Made by a program: the position numbers and the translations under genes. A stretch of 64,000 nt of DNA from Azotobacter salinestris (GTDB lineage: Bacteria > Pseudomonadota > Gammaproteobacteria > Pseudomonadales > Pseudomonadaceae), in the NCBI RefSeq assembly GCF_009363155.1, contig NZ_CP045302.1, positions 3,765,001 through 3,829,000 on the forward strand. Direction: 5' to 3'. Below are positions 1-8,225 of the stretch, piece by piece (the first letter of the stretch is position 1; every line of letters begins with the position of its first letter). The notes under the pieces are model-generated. The model saw only the letters and a program-made list of their open reading frames with translations. It had not been told where the DNA came from and searched no databases.

Positions 1-229
1 TCGATGTAGTCATTCAACAATCCCTGTTTCGCTTGTGTGCGCTGCAGGCGCCCCCTGGCGAGATGCCGTGGCGCTGGCCAACTGCGGGCCTGCAGCAGCC
101 TTTCAAGACAGCCGCTTCGCTTGCCGGGTTCCTTCCCGGAACATTTCCTGCGGAGGTTGGGGGGAACCGAACCGGAACCCTGAATGGCCCGCTCTGAAAC
201 AGCGAAACTTGGAGTCCATGGCAGGCAAG
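1..229. other. Intergenic start of window
   Basis: No convincing gene is visible. The stretch lies downstream of the kdpE-type gene. A small inverted repeat (CCGGG/CCCGG, about 137-152) could be part of a terminator, but it is too short to claim. Confidence 0.4.
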
Positions 230-919
230 TCAGGGCTGGAAGCGGTAGCCGACGCCGATCTCGGTGAGGATGTGGCGCGGCTGGGCCGGGACGCGCTCGA
301 TCTTCTGCCGCAGGTGGCCGACGTGGACCCGCAGGTACTGGTTGTTCTCCACCGCATGGCTGCCCCAGATCTGCAGCAGCAGCTGGCGGTGGGTGAGGAC
401 CCGGCCGGGGTTCGAGGCCAGCAGGATCAGCAGCCGGTACTGGATGTCGGTCAGGTGCAGGGGTTCGCCGGCGCGGCTGACGACGCGGTGCACGCAGTCG
501 ATCCGGCAGTCGCCGAAGTCGATGGTCGGTTCCAGCTGGTCGCGCTCCGCGGGGGCGCGCTTGAGCAGCGCGCACACCCGCTCGAGCAGCTCGGCAACGC
601 CGAAGGGCTTGGTCAGGTAGTCGTCGGCGCCTGCCTCCAGGGCGGTGATCTTGCTGATCTCCTGGGTCCGCGCGGAGAGGATCAGGATGGGCACCGAGGA
701 CCAGATCCGGTAGTCGCGGATGAAGTTGATGCCGTTGCGGTCGGGCAGGCCCAGGTCGAGGATCAGCAGGTCCGGGCGGCAGGCGCCGGCCTGCACCGCG
801 CCTTCGGCGGCGCTGCCGGCCTCGACCACGGCATAGCCTTCGCCCTCCAGGGTGGCGGCGACCAGTTCGCGGATCTGCCGGTCGTCCTCCACCAGCAGGA
901 TGGTCGGGATGTCGCTCAT
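230..919 (-). CDS. kdpE: KdpE-type OmpR-family response regulator
   Basis: This is a 229-residue two-component response regulator. The N-terminal receiver domain shows the acidic pair near residues 11-13, phospho-acceptor Asp55 in LLILDLGLPD and Lys104 in LTKPFG. The C-terminal half is a winged-helix OmpR/PhoB DNA-binding domain ending GVGYRFQP. Length and sequence fit KdpE, which activates kdpFABC potassium uptake when phosphorylated by KdpD. I chose the ATG of MSDIPTILL at 919 because an upstream in-frame ATG adds only low-complexity residues. The gene points the same way as the kinase at 3334-4800, its likely partner, but about 2.4 kb of insertion sequences now separates them, so co-transcription is probably lost. 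No kdpFABC genes are in the window. An OmpR-family regulator of other specificity cannot be excluded. Confidence 0.85.
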   Translation of the reverse strand: MSDIPTILLVEDDRQIRELVAATLEGEGYAVVEAGSAAEGAVQAGACRPDLLILDLGLPDRNGINFIRDYRIWSSVPILILSARTQEISKITALEAGADDYLTKPFGVAELLERVCALLKRAPAERDQLEPTIDFGDCRIDCVHRVVSRAGEPLHLTDIQYRLLILLASNPGRVLTHRQLLLQIWGSHAVENNQYLRVHVGHLRQKIERVPAQPRHILTEIGVGYRFQP

Positions 920-1824
920 CCGATTTGCGCGAGAAACCCCCGGACTTCTAGTGCGGGGAGGGATAGCGCGGCGCCCGCAGGGCACCCCTGTTCTCGCTGC
1001 CTCCTTCTCAGGTGGTCGCTATCTTTATAGTGATTGGTTTATTTTGTGAGTCATGACGAAACGCGCCTACCAATACCGCTTCTACCCGACTCCAGAACAA
1101 GCAGAACTGCTTGCCAGGACGTTCGGGTGCGTGCGTTTCGTCTACAACTCGGTGCTGCGCTGGCGTACTGATGCATTCTTCAAGGAGCAGCAGAAGGTCG
1201 GCTACACGCAGGCCAGCGCCCGGCTGACGGCAATCAAGAAGCTGCCGGAGCTGGCTTTTCTCAATGAAGTCAGTTCGGTGCCATTGCAGCAATGCCTTCG
1301 CCACCAGCAGGCTGCGTTCAAGAACTTTTTCGAGGGCCGGGCGAAGTACCCGGCCTTCAAGAAGAAACGGCACCGGCAGTCCGCCGAGTTCACCAGCTCG
1401 GCCTTCCGCTATCGCGACGGCAAGCTGTTCCTGGCCAAGTGCGACGAGCCCTTGGCGATCCGCTGGAGTCGGACACTTCCTGGTGAGCCTTCCACGGTCA
1501 CGATTTCCCGGGACTCTGCAGGGCGGTACTTTGTGTCCTGCCTGTGCGAGTTCGAGCCTGAAACCCTTCCGGTTGTGCCGAAAAGTCTCGGCATCGACCT
1601 GGGTCTGAAAGACCTGTTCGTCACCAGCAAGGGCGAACGATTCGGCAACCCCCGCCACACCGCGAAATACGCCTCCCGTCTGGCCCTGGCCCAACGCCGG
1701 CTGAGCAAGAAGCCGCTCGGCTCGAAGAACCGCGCCAAGGCTCGACGGAAAGTAGCCCGTATTCACGCGAAAATTTCCGATTGCCGGACGGACAGCTTGC
1801 ATAAGCTGTCCCGCAGACTGATTA

Positions 1825-2920
1825 TTAATCAGGCCCTTAAATTCACGCCATGGCATAGCGTGCTGCAGGATGCTGGAAATAGGCCATGACCTTGTCGGGC
1901 AAGCTGCCGAGTGTGTTCATGAAAGCCATCGCCTTGTCCAGCAGGCTGGCCTTGTCATGGCTGACCGGGCCGCTGCGCAGCGCCGTCTTGAAATCCCGAT
2001 TCAGGTACTCGTCGGGATTGGACTCGGGCGCATAGGGTGGTAGGAACACCAGTTCGATCCTGTCCTGCTTGTCACTGAGCCACTCGCTGACCACCTTGGC
2101 ATGGTGGACGCGCAGGTTATCGACCACCAGGAAGATCTTCTGCGGTGTCCCTTCAACGAGGCGGCTCAGGAAGTCGATGAAACGCAGCGCGTTGATACTG
2201 CCTTCGACGATCTGGAAGGCCACCTCGCCACGGGGCGAAATTGCGGAGATCATCGACAGCTTGTGCCAGCGAGTGGGCGTCGCCAGCACTGGCGTCTGGC
2301 CCCTGGGGGCGTAGCCGCGTATCCAGTTCGCATCCTCCTTGACTGCGGTTTCGTCCCCCCAGTGAATCACCGCTCCTTCGGCAGCGGCGCGCGCCTTGAC
2401 CTGGGGGTAGGTCTGCTTCAGCCAGCGCTCGATGTCCTCCGGCCGCTGCTCCTGCGCCCGCTTCACGGGACGCTGAGGCGTAAACCCCCAGCGCTTGAGA
2501 TACTTGCCGATCAACCGGTCCTGCAGCTCGATCCCGAGGCGTTCCCTGGCCAGCGCCTTGATGCCGGGCGCGTCCACAGGGCAAACGGCAACTGCAGCTG
2601 CTGCGGGGGTTGCTCGACGATTTGCTCGCGCAGCCACTGCTCGTCGGCCGGCGTCAGCTTGCGGCAGGCGCCCGCCGGGCGCCCCCGACGCTTTTCCTCC
2701 AGGGCTTGCGCGCCCTCGCGGTTGGCACGGGTCAGCCAAGTCTTGATGGTGGTCGGATGCACACCGGTGACCGAGGCCAACTCCTCGACTTTCATGTTGG
2801 ACTGCTGGCGCAGGCGAATCACTATCTGGCGAAGCAGCTTGCGACTCTCTGCGGTCAGTTTGCGGGCGTCGATCTTTTCCATGCCTGAAGTCTAACTAGA
2901 CGTCTATTTAAGGGCCACCT
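1825..2920 (-). mobile_element. IS630-family insertion sequence inside tnpB
   Basis: This 1096-bp element is flanked by a TA duplication (1823-1824 and 2921-2922), the hallmark of IS630/Tc1-type insertion. Removing the element and one TA restores an open tnpB frame, which fixes both edges. The two ends share an inverted core GGCCCTTAAAT (left about 1832-1842, right about 2906-2916). It carries one transposase in two overlapping frames. It inserted after the IS605-type element, making this a nested insertion. Confidence 0.92.
1843..2882 (-). CDS. IS630-family transposase in two frames
   Basis: The first frame starts at 2882 and holds the helix-turn-helix region (LASVTGVHPTTIKTWL) up to LPFALWTR. 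The second frame runs to a stop at 1843 and holds the DDE domain: Asp in IHWGDETAV, Asp in FLVVDNLRVHHAK and Glu in YAPESNPDEYLN. Joining them needs a -1 shift at about 2575-2590, where LPFALWTR should continue into APGIKALARERLG. Many IS630 elements express their transposase by programmed -1 frameshifting. No classic A6G slippery run is visible here, so a single-base mutation that inactivates the gene is equally possible. Without the shift, neither product is a complete transposase. Confidence 0.85.
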
Positions 2921-3333
2921 TAATAACGAGAACCAAGTGGTCTGCGCCGAAACCCTTGCCGTGAAGAACATGATCCGCAATGCGAAACTGAGCAAAGCCA
3001 TTGCCGATGCAGGCTGGGGTGAGCTCGTTCGCCAGCTGGAATACAAGGGCGGGTGGGCCGGTCGGCAGATCGTCCAGATCGACCGTTGGTATCCCAGTTC
3101 GAAGCGCTGCTCCTGCTGCGGGCATACCCTTGAGCGCCTGCCGCTGGATGTTCGCCGCTGGAGCTGCCCGGAATGCGGAACCGAGCATGACCGCGACGTG
3201 AACGCCGCGATCAATATCAAAGCCGCCGGGCTGGCGGTGTTAGCCCTTGGAGAGAACGTAAGCGGCATGGGTCGAGTATCCGTGTCCTGTTCTCGGTGAA
3301 TTGGGAATCCCCTTCCTTCAGGGAGGGGAGCAG

Positions 3334-4800
3334 TCAAGTCTCGTTCTCCAGATCGCTCAAGGTGGGCGCGTTGCCCAGTGGCAGGCGCAGGCGGAAGCAG
3401 GCGCCGCCGCCCATGCGGTTTTCCGCCAGCACCTGGCCGCCGTGGGCCTCGGCGATGCTGCGGGCGATGGCCAGGCCCAGGCCGACGCCGGGAATGCTGG
3501 ATTCGCTCTGGCCGCGGCGGAACAGGCCGAACAGCTCCTCGCCGCCGTCCGCCGGCAGCCCGGGGCCCCAGTCGCAGACCATCACGTCCAGCCAGTCGCC
3601 GAAGCGGCGCGCCACCAGTTCCACCGGGGTGTCGGCCGGCGAGTACTTGATGGCGTTCTCCAGCAGATTCCACAGGACCCGCTCCACCAGCACCGCGTCG
3701 AGGCGCAGCGGGGGCAGGCCGGGCGGGATGTCCAGGGTGATCTCCCGGTCCTTCCACTGGGCGCGGACCTGGCGCAGGGTGGCGCCGATGACCTCGTCGA
3801 TCGGCTGCCATTCCTGGTTCAGCTCGAGGTTGCCGGAACGCAGGCGGGCCATGTCGAGCAGGTTGGTGACCAGCTGGTTGATCGACAGGGCCTGGTTGCG
3901 CAGGGCGGCGAGCATGCTCTTCTGGCGCTCCGCCGAGGCCTTGCCGAGGGCCAGGCTGTCGGCCAGGCCGAGCATCACCGTCAGCGGCGTGCGCAGGTCG
4001 TGGGACAGCGCTGAGAGAATGGAGCCGCGCAGGGATTCGGCGGCGCGGCGCAACTCGGTTTCCCGGGCGACGGCGGCGAAGTGGGTGCGCTCCAGGGCCA
4101 CCGTCAGTACCGACGAGGCGGTCTCCAGCAGCGCGCGCGTGCCACGGTTGCGGGCCTGGGCGGCGGGCAGCTCGCAGACCAGCAGGTGCGGCGGGCCGCT
4201 GGCGACCAGCGGGACCAGGGCGAAGGTATGGCGCGGATCGCCGCCCGGGGTCAGCAGGGGCTGGCCGCCGGCGAGAGCCGCCTGCAGCGCGGCCGCGTCG
4301 AGCGGGGCCGGCGGCGCGGCGAACCCGCTCTCCGCCAGGATGCGGGTATGGCCGGCCTGCAGCGCGGTGCCGAGAAAGCGGCCGGCGATCTCCTCCACCT
4401 CGGCCGGCGTCTGCGCGGCGGTCAGGTGCCGGGCCAGGTCGTACAGGGCGCGGGCCTGGGTTTCCCGGGCCTGCACCTGTTCGGCCTGGGCCTTCAGGGC
4501 GGCGGTGAGGTGGCCGACCAGCAGGGCCACTACCAGCATGACCACGGTGGCCAGCAGGTACTGGGCCTCGGTGATCGCAAGGGAGAACAGCGGCGGGACG
4601 AAGACGTGGGCGTAGAGCAGGGCGCTCAGCAGCGCCGCGGCGATCGCCGGGAGGCGCCCGTAATGGCTGCCGATGACGACGATGACCAGCACGTAGAGCA
4701 GTGCCGTGTTGGAGAGGTCGATGGCTTCCTGCAGCGGCAGCATGAGCAGGGTGAGGCCGACGCTGACCAGCAGGGCGGGCAGAAGTTGTCGGAGAGGCAC
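3334..4800 (-). CDS. kdpD: Short KdpD-type sensor histidine kinase lacking the N-terminal KdpD domain
   Basis: The protein has 488 residues against about 890 for typical KdpD. It opens directly in the DUF4118 four-helix membrane region (about residues 5-100), followed by a GAF-like region (115-235), HisKA with His267 (ILSALSHDLRTPLT), then the ATPase N-box (NLLENAIKYSP, about 379-388) and glycine boxes (DWGPGLP, GVGLGLAIA). The cytoplasmic KdpD and USP-like domains that bind regulatory ligands in E. coli KdpD are absent. Only 111 bp separate the GTG start from the preceding prpE stop, so they were not simply missed. It may be a shortened KdpD or a naturally short KdpD-like kinase. The IS605-type right end abuts its stop codon. 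Output is presumably phosphorylation of the KdpE-type regulator at 230-919. Confidence 0.8.
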   Translation of the reverse strand: MPLRQLLPALLVSVGLTLLMLPLQEAIDLSNTALLYVLVIVVIGSHYGRLPAIAAALLSALLYAHVFVPPLFSLAITEAQYLLATVVMLVVALLVGHLTAALKAQAEQVQARETQARALYDLARHLTAAQTPAEVEEIAGRFLGTALQAGHTRILAESGFAAPPAPLDAAALQAALAGGQPLLTPGGDPRHTFALVPLVASGPPHLLVCELPAAQARNRGTRALLETASSVLTVALERTHFAAVARETELRRAAESLRGSILSALSHDLRTPLTVMLGLADSLALGKASAERQKSMLAALRNQALSINQLVTNLLDMARLRSGNLELNQEWQPIDEVIGATLRQVRAQWKDREITLDIPPGLPPLRLDAVLVERVLWNLLENAIKYSPADTPVELVARRFGDWLDVMVCDWGPGLPADGGEELFGLFRRGQSESSIPGVGLGLAIARSIAEAHGGQVLAENRMGGGACFRLRLPLGNAPTLSDLENET

Positions 4801-4911
4801 GGTGGTGGGGCATCGCCCGGGCGGCTGAGGGAGCCTCCATCCTAGCCGGAGCGGCGACGGCGTAACACTGCGGCCCGATGCTGCGCGGCGGCATCGGGCC
4901 GCGAGCGGGCC

Positions 4912-6801
4912 TCAGCCGGCGCGCGTGTAGGCGGCCAGGACGCCGGAGACTTCCCCGAGGATCGCCGGGTCGTCGATGGTGGAGGGCACGACCGGCTCCT
5001 CGCCGTTGGCGATCGTGCGCAGCACCGCCCGGAGGATCTTGCCCGAGCGGGTCTTCGGCAGGCGCTTGACCAGCGCGATCCGCTGGAAGCAGGCCAGCGC
5101 GCCGATCTGCTCGCGGATCATGGCCGTCAGTTCCCGCTGCAACTGCTGCTCGCCGATCCGAGCGCCGTCCTTGAGGACGATCAGGCCCAGCGGCACCTGC
5201 CCCTTGATCGCGTCGGGCACGCCGATCACCGCGCATTCGGCCACCGCCGGATGCCGGGCCACCTGATCCTCCATCTCCCCGGTGGACAGGCGGTGGCCGG
5301 CCACGTTGATCACGTCGTCGGTGCGGCCCATGATGTAGACGAAGCCCTCGTCGTCCAGATAGCCGCCGTCGCCGGTGTGGTAGTAGTCGGGGTAGGCGGC
5401 CAGGTAGGACTGCAGGTAGCGCTCGTGATCGTTCCACAGGGTCTGGGCGCAGCCGGGAGGCAGGGGCAGCGCGATGACGATCGCGCCCTGCCGGTTCGGC
5501 CCGAGCGGCTGGCCCTGCTCGTCCATCACCTGGACCCGGTAGCCGGGCACCGGCCGGTTGCTCGACCCATGCCGCACGTCGTGGCCTTCCAGGCCGGTGC
5601 AGGGGGCGGTGACCGGCCAGCCGGTTTCCGTCTGCCACCAGTGGTCGTGCACCGGCTTGCCGGTCAGCGCCTCCAGCCACTGGTGGGTGCTCGAATCGAG
5701 CTTCTCGCCGGCTAGGAACAGGTGCCTCAGCGAGCTCAGGTCGTGGCGCCGGCTCAACATGCCCTCGGGGTCCTCCTTGCGTATGGCGCGGATCGCCGTC
5801 GGCGCGCAGAACAGGCTGTTGACGCCGTACTCCTCGATCACCCGCCAGTAGGTGCCGGCATCGGGCGTGCGGATCGGCTTGCCCTCGTAGAGGAGGGTGG
5901 TGCAGCCGTTCATCAGCGGGCCGTAGACGATCAGCGAGTGGCCGACCACCCAGCCGACGTCGGAGATGCCCCACCAGACGTCGCCGGGCTGCATGTTGTA
6001 GATGTGGCGCATGGCGAAGGTCAGGGCGACCGCATTGCCGCCGTTGTCGCGCACGATGCCCTTGGGTTTTCCGGTCGTGCCGGAGGTGTACATGATGTAC
6101 AGCGGATCGCTGCTGTCCAGGGGCACCGGCTCCACCGGGTCGGCCAGCGGGATGGTGGCGTGCCAGTCCAGGTCGCGCCCGGGGATCAGCGTGACGCGCG
6201 CCTGCGGCCGGCGCAGCACCAGCACGTACTCGGGCCGGTGGCTGGCCAGCTCCAGGGCCCTGTCGACCAGCGGCTTGTATTCGATGACCCGGTCGAACTC
6301 CAGGCCGCAGGACGCGGTGAGCAGCAGCTTGGGTTGGGCGTCGTCGATGCGCAGCGCCAGCTCGTGGGGGGCGAAGCCGCCGAACACCACCGAATGCACC
6401 GCGCCGATCCGCGCGCAGGCGAGCATGGCCATGGCCGCCTGCGGCACCATCGGCATGTAGATGATGACCCGGTCGCCCTTTTCCACGCCCAGCTCGCGCA
6501 GCGCGCCGGCCAGGCGGGCCACCTCGTCGCGCAGCTCGCGGTAGCTGTAGCGGGCCTTGCGGCTGGTGACCGGCGAGTCGTAGATCAGCGCCGTCTGCTC
6601 GCCGCGGCCCTGCTCGATCTGGTGATCCAGGGCCAGGTAGCAGCTGTTCAGCTGACCGTCGGCGAACCACTGGTGGGTGCCGTCCGCCAGGGGACGGAGC
6701 GTTTCCGCCGGGTGGCGGAACCAGTTCACGGCGCGTGCCTGTTCGGCCCAGAAGCCGGCGGGATCGGCGATGGAGCGCTCATGGTAGTGCTGATAGTTCA
6801 T
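4912..6801 (-). CDS. prpE: Propionyl-CoA synthetase / acyl-CoA synthetase
   Basis: This 629-residue member of the ANL adenylating family activates a short-chain acid (propionate most likely) to its CoA thioester via an acyl-AMP. The P-loop-like motif YTSGTTGKPKG lies at residues 238-248 and the conserved C-terminal lysine in LPKTRSGK at about 588. An acetyl-CoA synthetase N-terminal domain comes first. Sequence and context resemble the synthetase beside mmsA/mmsB in P. aeruginosa, so it probably handles propionate produced in valine breakdown. It is divergent from the LysR gene at 7283. A CA-rich stretch (6811-6830) lies 10-30 nt before the start codon and may be an Hfq/Crc site. Acetate or isobutyrate as substrate cannot be excluded from sequence. 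Confidence 0.88.
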   Translation of the reverse strand: MNYQHYHERSIADPAGFWAEQARAVNWFRHPAETLRPLADGTHQWFADGQLNSCYLALDHQIEQGRGEQTALIYDSPVTSRKARYSYRELRDEVARLAGALRELGVEKGDRVIIYMPMVPQAAMAMLACARIGAVHSVVFGGFAPHELALRIDDAQPKLLLTASCGLEFDRVIEYKPLVDRALELASHRPEYVLVLRRPQARVTLIPGRDLDWHATIPLADPVEPVPLDSSDPLYIMYTSGTTGKPKGIVRDNGGNAVALTFAMRHIYNMQPGDVWWGISDVGWVVGHSLIVYGPLMNGCTTLLYEGKPIRTPDAGTYWRVIEEYGVNSLFCAPTAIRAIRKEDPEGMLSRRHDLSSLRHLFLAGEKLDSSTHQWLEALTGKPVHDHWWQTETGWPVTAPCTGLEGHDVRHGSSNRPVPGYRVQVMDEQGQPLGPNRQGAIVIALPLPPGCAQTLWNDHERYLQSYLAAYPDYYHTGDGGYLDDEGFVYIMGRTDDVINVAGHRLSTGEMEDQVARHPAVAECAVIGVPDAIKGQVPLGLIVLKDGARIGEQQLQRELTAMIREQIGALACFQRIALVKRLPKTRSGKILRAVLRTIANGEEPVVPSTIDDPAILGEVSGVLAAYTRAG

Positions 6802-7282
6802 CGTTTCGGCTCTCTGTTGTTGTTATTGACGAGAACGGCGAATGCAGGGGAACTACGGCCACTGCGGGGAACGGCTCGGCTGACGCCTCATCTTTTTCTC
6901 GCGTTGGCGCATCGTCGGTGCGGCCCGGGGCCGGCCGCCCCGGCAGGCGGGAATGGATGGGGGCACCCCGGATCGCCATCCGGGGAGAGTGCTTCGTTCA
7001 TCGATCCCTCTGCGCGGTTGTTCCTGGGCGAGGTTCGCGTGGAGCAGGACTGCCGAGTGGGCGGCGGCTGGCGTCCCGAGGGCGGGCGGAGCGGACCTGC
7101 CTTCTCCATCCGGGGCCATCGCCTCTTCTGTTTGAGCCTAACAGTGCGACCGCTCTTGGCAAGGCAGCCAGGCGCAGAGCCGGTCTGCATTTATGCACAG
7201 GTATCGGGCGCACAGGTCCGGGCTGTGCAAAGGTGCGCAGGCATTGCATGATCGGGGTCGTGATCTCTCCCGAGACAAGGAC
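6802..7282. other. Divergent intergenic region prpE / LysR
   Basis: No gene is supported. It should hold the promoters of prpE and of the LysR gene. Two 7-bp arms, TGCACAG (7194-7200) and CTGTGCA (7223-7229), form an inverted repeat about 55 bp before the LysR start, a plausible autoregulatory LysR-type site. Confidence 0.5.
6811..6830 (-). promoter_or_regulatory. CA motif before prpE (candidate Hfq/Crc site)
   Basis: On the transcribed strand the sequence reads AATAACAACAACAGAGAG, ending about 10 nt before the ATG. It matches the AANAANAA pattern bound by Hfq with Crc in pseudomonad catabolic mRNAs and overlaps the ribosome-binding region. Confidence 0.5.
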
Positions 7283-8173
7283 ATGGACTGGGACAATCTG
7301 CGCTTCTTTCTCGAACTGGCGCGGGCGAAAAAACTGACGGTGGCGGCCCGCCGGCTCGGCGTGGACCACACCACGGTGGCGCGGCGGGTGCAGGCCTTGG
7401 AGAAGAGCCTGGGGCAGCCGCTGTTCATCCGCGACGGCTCGGGCTACGGCCCGACGGAGGCGGGGCGCCGCCTGCTGGTCCAGGTGGAGGCCATGGAAAG
7501 CGCCTTTCGCGCCATCGAGCAGGAGGATTCGGGCAGCGCCGACACCCTGTCGGGGCTGGTGCGCATCGGCGCGACCGAGGGCTATGGCGTCGAGCTGCTG
7601 GCCGGCCAGCTGGCGGCCCTGACCCGGCGCTATCCCCACCTGGGCGTCGACCTGCTGGCGGTGCCGCGCATGGTGCGCCTGTCGCGCCACGAGGCGGACA
7701 TCGTCATCACCCTGGAGCGCCCCGAGCGCGGTCCCTACATCATCACCCGGCTGACCGACTACGTGCTGCGCCTCTACGCCTCGGCGGACTACCTGGCCGC
7801 GCACCCGCCGATCCGCAGCCGCGACGACCTCCGGCAGCACAGCTTCGTCAGCTATATCGAGGACCTGCTCTACAGCAAGGAGCTGCACTACCTGGACGAC
7901 ATCGGCCGGCCCCGGCAGATCGCCCTGCGCAGTACCAGCATCCTCGCCCAGCAGAAGGCCGCCGCCGCCGGCGCCGGCATCGCCATCCTGCCCAGCTTCG
8001 CGGCGCGCAGGGATCCGGCGCTGGTCGAGGTGCTCGCCGATCAGGTGGAGTTCACCCGCACCTTCTGGATGCTGATGCCGGTGGAGAGCAAGGATCTGGC
8101 GCGAATGCGCGTGACCTGGGATTTTTTGCGCGAGATGGCCCGCCAGCATCAGGACCTGATGATGGGACGCTGA
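7283..8173 (+). CDS. LysR-family transcriptional regulator
   Basis: This 296-residue regulator has an N-terminal winged helix-turn-helix (about residues 3-60; VAARRLGVDHTTVARRVQALE) and a C-terminal periplasmic-binding-like effector domain. I chose MDWDNLRFF at 7283 over an ATG 30 codons upstream because LysR proteins begin right at the helix-turn-helix. It is divergent from prpE and convergent with the acyl-CoA dehydrogenase at 8226, so the valine/propionate genes are its likely targets. In P. aeruginosa the mms genes are controlled by the AraC-type MmsR; no such gene is here, so this protein or the LysR at 13972 may take that place (inference). Confidence 0.85.
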   Translation: MDWDNLRFFLELARAKKLTVAARRLGVDHTTVARRVQALEKSLGQPLFIRDGSGYGPTEAGRRLLVQVEAMESAFRAIEQEDSGSADTLSGLVRIGATEGYGVELLAGQLAALTRRYPHLGVDLLAVPRMVRLSRHEADIVITLERPERGPYIITRLTDYVLRLYASADYLAAHPPIRSRDDLRQHSFVSYIEDLLYSKELHYLDDIGRPRQIALRSTSILAQQKAAAAGAGIAILPSFAARRDPALVEVLADQVEFTRTFWMLMPVESKDLARMRVTWDFLREMARQHQDLMMGR

Positions 8174-8225
8174 GCGGCAGGCCCGGCGCAGGCCTGCCGT
8201 TGCGAGTCGTGGTAGGGGCGAGGAC

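Larger units (their letters stand above)
1053..3299 (+). pseudogene. tnpB: tnpB, RNA-guided nuclease of IS605 type, split by IS630
   Basis: The reading frame is in two parts, 1053-1824 and 2923-3299. Joining them with one copy of the TA duplication gives exactly 383 codons including the stop, a full-length 382-residue TnpB. The left part carries the N-terminal domain and first RuvC aspartate (GIDLGLKD, Asp182). The right part carries the RuvC glutamate (VVCAETLAVKNM), the four-cysteine zinc ribbon (CSCCGH and CPECG) and the last aspartate (DRDVNAAINI). TnpB proteins are RNA-guided endonucleases that use an omega RNA made from the element's right end. As it stands the catalytic residues lie on different fragments, so no active enzyme is expected. 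The left fragment reads into IS630 and stops at 1889. Confidence 0.9.
1010..3336 (+). mobile_element. IS200/IS605-type (TnpB-only, IS1341-like) element, edges approximate
   Basis: A transposon carrying only a tnpB gene sits between the kdpD-like and kdpE-like genes. The right end has a hairpin typical of the family, CCCCTTCC-TTCA-GGGAGGGG at about 3309-3328, just past the tnpB stop and directly abutting the kdpD stop codon. The left end is not resolved; AT-rich sequence begins at about 1020 just before the tnpB start. No tnpA (Y1 transposase) is present, so movement would need a transposase in trans. It is interrupted by the IS630 element at 1825-2920. Both edges are estimates because IS605-type elements make no target duplication. 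Confidence 0.65.

Noticed and set aside
2855-6670. A 1271-codon open frame on the minus strand across kdpD and prpE
   Set aside because: It is a mirror frame of GC-rich genes; its translation is Arg/Pro/Gly-rich and both real genes occupy other frames.
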